Origin: Paracoccaceae bacterium
GTDB taxonomy: Bacteria > Pseudomonadota > Alphaproteobacteria > Rhodobacterales > Rhodobacteraceae
Length of the DNA: 64,000 bases
Direction of reading: 5' to 3'
NCBI GenBank assembly: GCA_024742455.1
Contig: JANSYL010000005.1
Span: forward strand, 62,001-126,000
The stretch's first letter is position 1. Each line of letters begins with the position of its first letter. The translations under genes were made by a program, and so were the position numbers. Below, piece after piece: positions 33,479 through 41,108 of the stretch. A model generated the notes under the pieces. It was not told where the DNA came from, did not search any database, and worked only from the letters and a program-made list of their open reading frames with translations.

Positions 33479-36019
33479 ATGCTCACCACCCCCGATTTCA
33501 CCGAAATCACCAAGACGGCCGAGCTGCGCACCTCGACCCATGGCAACCGCGCCAAATGCCTGCAGAGGCTGGTCCGGCTCGACCTGCCGGTGCCGCTGAC
33601 CGTTGGGCTGAGTTTCGACACCGTGCGTGCCATCGCCGCGGGCCGCCTGCCGGATATGGAGGCGTTGCTGGGCGTGTTCGGGCCGGGCGCGCTGGTGTCG
33701 GTCCGCTCCTCCAGCCAGATGGCTGATTGGGGGGGGCCGGGCACCATCCTGAACATCGGCATGACCGATGCGAAATGCGATGAACTGGCCGCCACCCACG
33801 GGCGCAGCGCGGCCGAACAGCTTTATGTCAGTTTCATCCGGTCCTACGCCGTCGATGTGCTGCGGCTGGATGCCGACGGGTTCGAGGGCACGCTGACCCC
33901 GCGCCTGGCCAAGCGCCAGTTCGAGGAGGAGATGGAGGAACCTTTCCCCCAGAACCCCGCCGAACAGCTGGCCGAGGTGCTGCGGTCGATGGCGCGCGCC
34001 TGGGACGGCACCACCGCGCGGCTGTTGCGGCAGGCGCAGGGCGCGCCCGCCGATGCAGGCCTCGGGCTCGTGGTGCAGCGCATGGCGCTGGGCATCGGAC
34101 AGGGGCTTTCAGGCTCGGGTGTCGTGCAGTTCGTGTCATCCGATACCGGCGCGCCGCAGATCACGGGGCGCTACCTGCCGCAGGGGCAGGGGCGTGCCGC
34201 GCTGCGCGAGGACGCCGCCGAATTCATCGAATCCGACACGCGCGGCCCGGCGCTGGAAGATCACGCCCCCGACCAGGTCGCCAGGCTGCGCGAGGCGGGC
34301 ATCCTGCTGCGCCAGCGCCTGCGCGAAGAGATGCAGGTCGAATTCACCCTGATGAACGGCGAGATGTCGATCCTCGATGCCGTGCGCGTGCCCCGGTCAG
34401 GCCGGGCCGAGGTGGCGATCGCCGTGACGCTGGCCGAAGAAGGAATCATCACGCGTGACGAGGCGCTGATGCGCGTCGAACCCTTCACTCTGAACCAGGT
34501 GCTGCACCGGCAGGTCAGACCCAGTGCCGCGCGCGACGTGCTGACCATGGGCATCGCGGCGGCCCCCGGCGCGGCCACGGGCAAGCTGGTGTTCTCGGCC
34601 GCCGCAGCGCAGGCGGCGGCGGCCCAGGGGGAGGCGTCGATCCTTGCGCGGCGTGAAACCAGCCCCGAGGACATAAGGGGGATGCATGCCGCCCATGCGA
34701 TCCTGACCGAACGCGGCGGCATGACCAGCCACGCCGCCGTCATCGCGCGCGGCCTGGGTCTTCCTTGCGTGACAGGCGCCACCCGCCTGCAGCTTGACGC
34801 GCGCAAGAAGACGCTGACCGTGCCGGGCCGCAAGGTGTTTCACGAGGGCGATATCATCACCGTCGACGGGTCCAGCGGCGAGGTTCTGGTTGGTGCCGCC
34901 GAGATGATCGAGCCGGCGCTGGGCGGCGCCTTTGCCACGCTGATGGACTGGGCCGATGCCGCCCGTGACATCGGTATCCGGGCCAATGCCGACACCACCG
35001 AGGACGCCGCGATGGCGCAGCGGTTCGGTGTGGACGGCATCGGGCTGTGCCGGACCGAACACATGTTTTTCGATCCCGCCCGCCTGACGGTGATGCGCGA
35101 GATGATCTTTGCCGAAAACCCCGGTGACCGGGCCGCGGCGCTGGAACGGCTGCTGCCGATGCAACGCGCCGATTTCGCCGACCTGTTCCGGCTGATGCGC
35201 GGCCAGCCCGTCTGTATCCGCCTGTTCGACCCGCCGCTGCATGAATTCCTGCCCGGCGGGCGCGACGGTGTGCGCGCGCTGGCCGAGGCGCTGGACCTGC
35301 CGGTCAGCCGCGTGGCCGCGCGAATCGAAAGCCTTGAAGAGTTCAACCCGATGCTGGGGATGCGCGGCGTGCGGCTGGGCGTGACCGTGCCCGAGATCTA
35401 CGAGATGCAGGCCCGTGCCATATTCGAGGCCACATTGGCCGCCTCGGAAAAGGGTGCGCCGGTGGTGCCCGAGATCATGATCCCGCTGGTGTCAGCCAAG
35501 CGCGAGGTGGAACTGGTCAAGGCGCGGCTCGACGCGATCGCGTCGGCGGTCCGGGCCGAGACCGGAAAGGATTTCGATTACCGGCTGGGCGTGATGGTCG
35601 AAACCCCGCGCGCCGCCCTGCGCGCCGGTGAGATCGCCGAACATGCCTCATTTTTATCTTTCGGTACCAATGACCTGACCCAGATGACCTATGGTCTCAG
35701 CCGCGATGATGCGGGTCGGTTCATGTCGGCCTATGTCCAGCAGGAGGTGTTCGTCGAAGACCCGTTCACGCGCCTCGATGTCGATGGGGTGGGCGAGCTG
35801 CTGTTGCTTGGGGCCGACCGGGGACGGGCGGCGCGCCCGGACGTGATCCTGTCGCTTTGCGGAGAGCATGGCGGCCAGCCCGAGGCCATCGGGTTCTGCC
35901 GCAAGGCCGGTTTCGATTATGTCTCCTGTTCGCCCTTCCGGGTGCCGGTCGCCAAACTTGCGGCCGCACAATTGTGCATTTCCGACAAAGAGTTGCCACG
36001 CGACGCTGATACCTCCTAG
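33479..36019 (+). CDS. ppdK: PPDK-like PEP-utilising enzyme with altered ATP domain
   Basis: Protein of about 846 residues related to pyruvate, phosphate dikinase (ATP + Pi + pyruvate to AMP + PPi + PEP). The swivelling phosphohistidine domain is canonical (LTERGGMTSHAAVIARGLG), as is the PEP/pyruvate TIM barrel: GIGLCRTEHMFFDP, SFGTNDLTQMTYG and the catalytic cysteine in SLCGEHGGQP. The N-terminal ATP-grasp part diverges: the Gly-Lys-rich opening is HGNRAKCL, and the MLQTR nucleotide strand reads SILDAVRV, though VSVRSSSQM is kept. It may use a different donor or have lost the ATP half-reaction. The ATG at 33479 is favoured over a GTG at 33443. Confidence 0.8.
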   Translation: MLTTPDFTEITKTAELRTSTHGNRAKCLQRLVRLDLPVPLTVGLSFDTVRAIAAGRLPDMEALLGVFGPGALVSVRSSSQMADWGGPGTILNIGMTDAKCDELAATHGRSAAEQLYVSFIRSYAVDVLRLDADGFEGTLTPRLAKRQFEEEMEEPFPQNPAEQLAEVLRSMARAWDGTTARLLRQAQGAPADAGLGLVVQRMALGIGQGLSGSGVVQFVSSDTGAPQITGRYLPQGQGRAALREDAAEFIESDTRGPALEDHAPDQVARLREAGILLRQRLREEMQVEFTLMNGEMSILDAVRVPRSGRAEVAIAVTLAEEGIITRDEALMRVEPFTLNQVLHRQVRPSAARDVLTMGIAAAPGAATGKLVFSAAAAQAAAAQGEASILARRETSPEDIRGMHAAHAILTERGGMTSHAAVIARGLGLPCVTGATRLQLDARKKTLTVPGRKVFHEGDIITVDGSSGEVLVGAAEMIEPALGGAFATLMDWADAARDIGIRANADTTEDAAMAQRFGVDGIGLCRTEHMFFDPARLTVMREMIFAENPGDRAAALERLLPMQRADFADLFRLMRGQPVCIRLFDPPLHEFLPGGRDGVRALAEALDLPVSRVAARIESLEEFNPMLGMRGVRLGVTVPEIYEMQARAIFEATLAASEKGAPVVPEIMIPLVSAKREVELVKARLDAIASAVRAETGKDFDYRLGVMVETPRAALRAGEIAEHASFLSFGTNDLTQMTYGLSRDDAGRFMSAYVQQEVFVEDPFTRLDVDGVGELLLLGADRGRAARPDVILSLCGEHGGQPEAIGFCRKAGFDYVSCSPFRVPVAKLAAAQLCISDKELPRDADTS

Positions 36020-36097
36020 TCAGGGAGCGACGATTTCGCAGATGCCCGTCCCAAGGTTTTGGGCACCGGTCCTGACGCGTCGCTAAACCGGGGAACA

Positions 36098-36134
36098 GTT
36101 TGGACATGTGCCGCCTTACGGCTAGTATATGTCC
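36098..36134 (+). promoter_or_regulatory. Sigma-70-type promoter with flanking dyad, upstream of the hydrolase
   Basis: TTGGAC (36100-36105), 17-base spacer, TAGTAT (36123-36128). GGACAT at 36102-36107 and ATGTCC at 36129-36134 form an inverted pair that encloses the promoter and could be an operator. It lies about 55 bases before the hydrolase ATG. Confidence 0.5.
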
Positions 36135-36190
36135 GGACCAGCCCGGAAGAGGCTGATGGGGGTTTGCCCCCGGGAAGGGTCGAGAGTGCG

Positions 36191-36868
36191 ATGAAGATGT
36201 CTTTGCGGGCGCTGGCCGTGTGTCTGGCATGCTGTGGACTGGCGCTGCCGGCCACGGCGGACGTGACCTATAGCAGCTCGACCGGCGGTGCGGGTCTGGC
36301 CCCGATGCTGGGTCACGTGATGGGTGTCGAGGCGGCCTCGCTCGCTTCGGTCCCGGCCGGGCGGCTGCAACGCCTTGCCACGCCCTTCGTTCCGCAGCGC
36401 GGCCGCCAGGGTCAGGGCAACGACCCAAGGGTCATGACGGCCAGCGGCCTTGCCGCGCTCGGCCCCTCGCGCGGCAACCGGCAATGGCGCTGCCTGACCG
36501 AGGCGCTGTATTTCGAGGCCCGCGGCGAGGATGTGTCCGGCCAGTATGCCGTGGCCGAGGTGATCCTGAACCGGGTCGATCACCCCAATTACCCCGACAC
36601 CATCTGCGAGGTCGTCAACGAGGGCACCGGGCGGCGCTATGCCTGCCAATTCACCTATACCTGTGACGGGCGCCCCGAAGAAATTCACGACACCGCCGCC
36701 TGGCACCGGCTGGGCCATATCTCGCGCATCATGATGGACGGCGCCCCGCGCGACCTGACCCATGGCGCCACCCATTACCATGCCACATGGGTCAATCCGC
36801 GCTGGGCCCGGGTCTATCCGCGCACCGCGCAATACGGTGTGCATATCTTCTATCGCCAGCAATACTGA
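36191..36868 (+). CDS. Exported SleB-type cell wall hydrolase
   Basis: Periplasmic hydrolase of 225 residues: signal peptide (residues 1-23, LACCGLALPATA|DV), a variable spacer, and a C-terminal Hydrolase_2 (SleB/CwlJ) domain. The catalytic glutamate is in CLTEALYFEARGED; SGQYAVAEVILNRVDHPNYPD, ICEVVN and CQFTYTCDG are family segments, and THYHATWVNPRWA ends the fold. These enzymes cleave the glycan strand of peptidoglycan. The ATG at 36191 is preferred, with a second at 36197. A good promoter lies upstream, so the gene is probably transcribed alone. Confidence 0.88.
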   Translation: MKMSLRALAVCLACCGLALPATADVTYSSSTGGAGLAPMLGHVMGVEAASLASVPAGRLQRLATPFVPQRGRQGQGNDPRVMTASGLAALGPSRGNRQWRCLTEALYFEARGEDVSGQYAVAEVILNRVDHPNYPDTICEVVNEGTGRRYACQFTYTCDGRPEEIHDTAAWHRLGHISRIMMDGAPRDLTHGATHYHATWVNPRWARVYPRTAQYGVHIFYRQQY

Positions 36869-36961
36869 AGGTCGCCAATGACCGGCGTGATGCCGGTGGG
36901 GGGCTTTGGCCGCGCGCATCGGCATGGTAGCGACCGGGCCATGAGCAAGGGGCGCTGACGC

Positions 36962-37906
36962 ATGACCGACCCGATTTCCCTGGCCTTCGCCCATCCCGAA
37001 GCACGGGCCGCCGCGCTGTCCGATGATCCGCCGCCCGACCGCATCTCGATGACCGAGCATCTGCGCGAGGTCGAGATCGGTGCCTTTCAGGGGGAACGCG
37101 GGGTCACCCAGACGATCCGTTTCGACGTGGTGGTCGAAGTCGCGACCCGGGCCGAAACCGCCACCGATGATGTCGATCGCATCCTCAGCTACGACACCAT
37201 CGTCGATGCCATCGACGCGGCCCTGGGCGAGACGCGGCTGAACCTTCTGGAAACCCTCGCCGCGCGGGTGGCGGACCTGATTCTGGTGCATCCGCTGGCG
37301 CGCCGGGTGTTCGTGCGGATCGGCAAGCTGGACCGTGGTCCCTACGTGCTGGGGGTCGAGATCGTGCGCGATGCGCCGCCCGACCGCCGCCCGGTACCCA
37401 TGGCGCTGCCGGATGTGGCGCATCCTTTGGTGGTGCTCCTGGACGCCGATGCGGTTGCACGGCCCGATCTTGGCGGTCTCCTGGACCGGCTGGGCCGGTT
37501 CGGCCGCCCGGTCATCCTGGTTGCGGGCCATGCAAGGGTGCCCGCCCCGCAGGCCGAGCGCGCGATGCCGCAATGGCGCATCGATCTGCTGGCCCTGGAA
37601 CAGGCCGCCTGGGTGCTGGCCGCACGTGACAGGCGCTGCGTCGTGGTCGACAGCCGGACCGAGCTGGACTGGGCGATGAAACATGGCCGGATGAGTGTGT
37701 GGGCGCCGTCGAAAATGGTGATCGACGCCCATGCCCTGCCCGGCGGGCCCGAGGCCGACCCGGGCCGGCTTGCGCTGTGGCTGGCCGGTTTGTTCTCGGC
37801 CCGGGCGGTGCTGGGTTTCGGCGCGGGCGTGCCGGATGGCCCGGATCAGGTGCTGGTCCATCGCTTCGCGGCCACCGAGATGCCGCCGGACGGCTTCAGC
37901 GTCTGA
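36962..37906 (+). CDS. folB: Dihydroneopterin aldolase with a C-terminal kinase-like domain
   Basis: Protein of 314 residues. Residues about 28-135 form a FolB domain: REVEIGAFQGERGVTQTIRF, ILSYDTIVDAIDAAL, LNLLETLAARVADLIL and the lysine in VFVRIGKLDR. FolB converts dihydroneopterin to hydroxymethyl-dihydropterin in folate synthesis. The remaining 180 residues are not part of usual FolB; they begin VVLLDADAVARPDLGGLL and contain VWAPSKMVIDAHALPG and ALWLAGLFSARAVLG, which recall the substrate and nucleotide segments of amino acid kinase-fold proteins. folP and glmM follow 0.5 kb downstream on the same strand, after an opposed acetyltransferase gene. Confidence 0.85.
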   Translation: MTDPISLAFAHPEARAAALSDDPPPDRISMTEHLREVEIGAFQGERGVTQTIRFDVVVEVATRAETATDDVDRILSYDTIVDAIDAALGETRLNLLETLAARVADLILVHPLARRVFVRIGKLDRGPYVLGVEIVRDAPPDRRPVPMALPDVAHPLVVLLDADAVARPDLGGLLDRLGRFGRPVILVAGHARVPAPQAERAMPQWRIDLLALEQAAWVLAARDRRCVVVDSRTELDWAMKHGRMSVWAPSKMVIDAHALPGGPEADPGRLALWLAGLFSARAVLGFGAGVPDGPDQVLVHRFAATEMPPDGFSV

Positions 37907-38339
37907 GCCGCAGGACGGTTTGCCCCTCGGCCTGACCATCCGCCGAAAACCCGATGTTTTCCAGTATCCTGCCCGTTGCCGACTGGCCGGGGGCGAGGCG
38001 GGCGAAGAACCGGTCCTCGTTCCAGACATCCTCGGCATAGGTCAGGGCGGCGGTGATGAACTCATCAATCAGATCGGCCTGCCCGTCATCGGGCAAGAAG
38101 CGCGTCGAAATCTCCAGCCCGTCATCGCCGAACCCGATGCGGAAACCGCCGATGCCGATATCTCTGCCATCCCGTGACAGGATCCACGGCCCGATCCCGT
38201 GGCGGCCCCAATCCTGTCGGTCGATCATCAGTTGCCGCGCCCCAAGCTCGGCATAAAGCGCGGCATAGAGCGGAAGGGCGCCGTCACCCGGCATGCGGCC
38301 TGTCAGCCGCGGAGTGTGAAACCGCCGGGGATCATTCAT
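37896..38339 (-). CDS. GNAT-family acetyltransferase
   Basis: Predicted 147-residue acetyltransferase opposing folB and folP; its 3' end overlaps the folB end by 11 bases. FHTPRLTGRMPGD is the usual start of RimJ/RimL-like GNAT proteins, followed by IGPWILSRDGRDIGIGGFRI (beta-hairpin), LEISTRFLPDDGQADLIDEF and a late NIGFSADGQ. The canonical Q/R-x-x-G-x-A pyrophosphate loop is weak (LPDDGQADLIDE), so activity is less certain. ATG at 38339 fits the fold; ATG at 38357 is possible. Confidence 0.7.
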   Translation of the reverse strand: MNDPRRFHTPRLTGRMPGDGALPLYAALYAELGARQLMIDRQDWGRHGIGPWILSRDGRDIGIGGFRIGFGDDGLEISTRFLPDDGQADLIDEFITAALTYAEDVWNEDRFFARLAPGQSATGRILENIGFSADGQAEGQTVLRLRR

Positions 38340-38375
38340 TGACCAAAGCTGACGCATACTGACGTTGGGTCAACC

Positions 38376-38391
38376 TGTCCGTTTGGACATG
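38376..38391. promoter_or_regulatory. Perfect inverted repeat in the acetyltransferase-folP divergent region
   Basis: TGTCC-GTTT-GGACA (38376-38389) lies between the two divergent genes. The 11-mer GTTTGGACATG at 38381-38391 is identical to one at the hydrolase promoter (36098-36108). Possible operator; no regulator is known. Confidence 0.35.
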
Positions 38392-38453
38392 CCCAAAAGA
38401 CACAAGATCGGCCACCCTTGCCCAATGATCCCCGGCGGGATACGCGCCGGATC

Positions 38454-39470
38454 ATGGAATATCTGCGTCCGATCCCCCTTACCGGCCCTGCGATGCCGCC
38501 GGGCAGCCTGCCCCTGGCCGGGGGCCCCGTCCGGTTCACCCATGTCGAGGTTCTGAGCCGGGGAAAGGCGCCGGTCCTGCGCGCGGCGGCTGACCTGCCC
38601 CTTGCGGCGCTTGATCCGTTCACGGCCCCCCGGGCGCCCCTGGCGGGCCTGACGCTGGACCGGCCGCGGCTGATGGGCATCCTGAACGTCACGCCGGACA
38701 GCTTTTCCGACGGTGGCGCGGCGGCGGACCCGGGCACCGCCATCGCGCGCGTGCATGCGATGCGCAAGGCGGGTGCCGACCTGATCGATATCGGCGGGGA
38801 ATCGACCCGGCCCGGCGCAAACCAGGTGCCCGTGACCGAGGAAATCGCCCGTGTGCTGCCCGTGGTCGGCGCGTTGGCCACTGATGCGTCCGACCTGCCG
38901 ATCAGCCTCGATACCCGGAACGCTGCGACCGCGCGCGCCGCGCCGACGGCGGTCATCAACGATGTCTCGGGCCTGCGCCATGATCCGGGCATCGCCACCG
39001 TCGCCGCCGAAACCGGTGCCGCGCTGGTGCTGATGCATTCCATTGGCACGCCCGAGACAATGCAGACGCTCGCCGACGATGCCTATGACGAGGTGTTGTT
39101 CGACGTTTTCGATGCGCTGGGCCAGATGCGCGACCGGGCCGAGGCGGCGGGGGTGCCACGGGCGCGCATCCTGCTCGATCCCGGGATCGGCTTCGGTAAG
39201 ACCGATGCCCATAACCGGGCGCTGCTGGAACGGATCAGCCTGTTTCACGGTCTGGGCTGCGGCCTGCTGCTGGGCGTGTCGCGCAAGGGCATGATCGGGC
39301 GGATCGGCGAGATTTCAGATGCTACAGCGCGCGGCCCCGCATCGGCGGCGGTTGGCCTATGGGCGGTGTCGCAGGGGATACAGATGCTGCGCGTCCATGA
39401 TATAGAGATCCACGCTCAAATGCTCAGACTGTGGCGCGCCGTCTCGGGCATGGGCGCGACAGACGGGTAA
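38454..39470 (+). CDS. folP: Dihydropteroate synthase
   Basis: Folate enzyme of 338 residues joining hydroxymethyl-dihydropterin pyrophosphate with p-aminobenzoate. The TIM barrel has [16 protein letters not shown] (pterin and diphosphate loop), [48 protein letters not shown] and [13 protein letters not shown], all diagnostic. About 65 residues precede the barrel, a longer N-terminus than in E. coli. ATG at 38454 chosen; a TTG at 38418 is in frame. It leads directly into glmM, 13 bases away. Confidence 0.95.
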   Translation: MEYLRPIPLTGPAMPPGSLPLAGGPVRFTHVEVLSRGKAPVLRAAADLPLAALDPFTAPRAPLAGLTLDRPRLMGILNVTPDSFSDGGAAADPGTAIARVHAMRKAGADLIDIGGESTRPGANQVPVTEEIARVLPVVGALATDASDLPISLDTRNAATARAAPTAVINDVSGLRHDPGIATVAAETGAALVLMHSIGTPETMQTLADDAYDEVLFDVFDALGQMRDRAEAAGVPRARILLDPGIGFGKTDAHNRALLERISLFHGLGCGLLLGVSRKGMIGRIGEISDATARGPASAAVGLWAVSQGIQMLRVHDIEIHAQMLRLWRAVSGMGATDG

Positions 39471-39483
39471 GGAACATTTGGAC

Positions 39484-40827
39484 ATGACGCGGAAACTCTT
39501 CGGCACCGATGGCGTGCGGGGGCGGGCGAACACCTACCCGATGACCGCTGAAATGGCGCTGCGCCTCGGTGCGGCGGCAGGGCGCTATTTCCGCCGCGAC
39601 GGCAGCCGCGCCCACCGGGTGGTGATCGGCAAGGACACGCGGCTTTCAGGCTACATGATCGAAAACGCCCTGACGGCGGGGTTCACCTCGACCGGCATGA
39701 ACGTGCTGCTTCTGGGTCCGGTTCCGACGCCTGCGGTGGGCCTGCTCACACCCTCGATGCGCGCCGATGTGGGCGTGATGATTTCGGCCAGCCACAACCC
39801 GGCCGAAGACAACGGGATCAAGCTGTTCGGCCCTGACGGGTTCAAGCTCAGCGATGAGGCCGAGGCCGAGATCGAGGCGCTGGTCGCCTCGGATATCGTG
39901 CCCTCCGATGCCGCCAATATCGGGCGCGCCAAGAGGATCGACGACGGCCGGTTCCGCTATGTCGAACGGGTCAAGGGCACGGTCCCGCAGGGCCGCAGGC
40001 TGGACGGTCTGAAGGTGGTGCTCGACTGCGCCAATGGCGCCGCCTACCGCGCCGCACCCGAAGTGCTGTGGGAACTGGGCGCCGATGTCACCACGATCGG
40101 GGTCAGCCCGGATGGCAGAAACATCAATGCCGGTGTCGGCTCCACCGCGCCAGAGGCGGCGGCGGCCAGGATCCGGGAGGTCGGCGCCGATGTGGGCCTG
40201 TGCCTGGACGGCGATGGCGACCGGGTAATCCTGCTGGACGAAACCGGCAGCGTCATCGATGGCGACCAGATCATGGCGCTGTTCGCCGATCGCTGGGCGG
40301 CCGAGGGGCGGCTCAACGCCCGCACGCTGGCGGCGACGGTGATGTCGAACCTCGGACTGGAACGGTTCCTGTCCGACCGCCAGATCGCGCTCCACCGCAC
40401 GCCCGTCGGCGACCGCTACGTGGTCGAGGCGATGCGCGCGCAGGGTCTGAACCTGGGGGGCGAGCAATCCGGCCATATCGTGATGACCGATTACGCGACC
40501 ACCGGCGACGGTCTGATCGCGGGGCTTCAGTTCCTGGCCGAGATGGTGGCGGGCGGCCACCGCGCCAGCGAGCTTGCCCATAATTTCGAAAAAGTGCCGC
40601 AGCTTCTGAAGAACGTCCGGTTCGGGGACGGGCGTGCGCCGCTCGATCAGGCCGCGGTGCAGGCCGCGATCGCTGCGGGCGAGGCGCGGCTGAACGGATC
40701 GGGGCGGCTGCTCATCCGCAAATCCGGCACCGAGCCCCTGATCCGCGTCATGGCCGAGGCCGAGGATGAGGCGCTGATGGCCTCGGTCGTCGATGATATC
40801 GTGGCGGCGGTGATGGCCGCGGCCTGA
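39484..40827 (+). CDS. glmM: Phosphoglucosamine mutase
   Basis: Enzyme of 447 residues converting glucosamine-6-phosphate to glucosamine-1-phosphate for UDP-GlcNAc. It begins [14 protein letters not shown], has the catalytic phosphoserine in [16 protein letters not shown] (Ser103), the metal loop [13 protein letters not shown], the sugar loop GGEQSGHIV and the phosphate-binding end [16 protein letters not shown] at 39484 follows AAGGAAC; a TTG at 39478 is in frame. The folP-glmM order is common in proteobacteria. Confidence 0.97.
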   Translation: MTRKLFGTDGVRGRANTYPMTAEMALRLGAAAGRYFRRDGSRAHRVVIGKDTRLSGYMIENALTAGFTSTGMNVLLLGPVPTPAVGLLTPSMRADVGVMISASHNPAEDNGIKLFGPDGFKLSDEAEAEIEALVASDIVPSDAANIGRAKRIDDGRFRYVERVKGTVPQGRRLDGLKVVLDCANGAAYRAAPEVLWELGADVTTIGVSPDGRNINAGVGSTAPEAAAARIREVGADVGLCLDGDGDRVILLDETGSVIDGDQIMALFADRWAAEGRLNARTLAATVMSNLGLERFLSDRQIALHRTPVGDRYVVEAMRAQGLNLGGEQSGHIVMTDYATTGDGLIAGLQFLAEMVAGGHRASELAHNFEKVPQLLKNVRFGDGRAPLDQAAVQAAIAAGEARLNGSGRLLIRKSGTEPLIRVMAEAEDEALMASVVDDIVAAVMAAA

Positions 40828-40884
40828 GGGCGGCACGAAACCCCCTCGCCAAGCGGTCCGCGCTTTGCTATCGGCGCTGTCCAT

Positions 40885-40969
40885 GCGGGTGTGGCGGAAC
40901 TGGTAGACGCACCAGATTTAGGTTCTGGCGCCGCAAGGCGTGGGGGTTCAAGTCCCTCCACCCGCACCA
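40885..40969 (+). tRNA. tRNA-Leu (anticodon UAG)
   Basis: An 85-base gene with encoded CCA. Acceptor arm GCGGGTG pairs with CACCCGC, with A as discriminator. The D-arm has TGGCGGAACTGGTAGACGC, the anticodon stem is CCAGA/TCTGG with loop TTTAGGT and anticodon TAG at 40919-40921, a variable arm GGCGCCGCAAGGCGT follows as expected for class II tRNA, and the T-arm has GGGGTTCAAGTCCC. Confidence 0.96.
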
Positions 40970-41108
40970 CCGTCTTTCCTGGCCTGCCGCGCTTTGCGCT
41001 GCTCGGGGCCGTTGAGTTGGCCTGCCGCCCTTCGCGATGCCTGAGGCCGTTTCGGGTGCTTCCGATGCTCCGGCGGCGCGGGGCGGGGGCGTTCGTCTCC
41101 ACCCCCCG

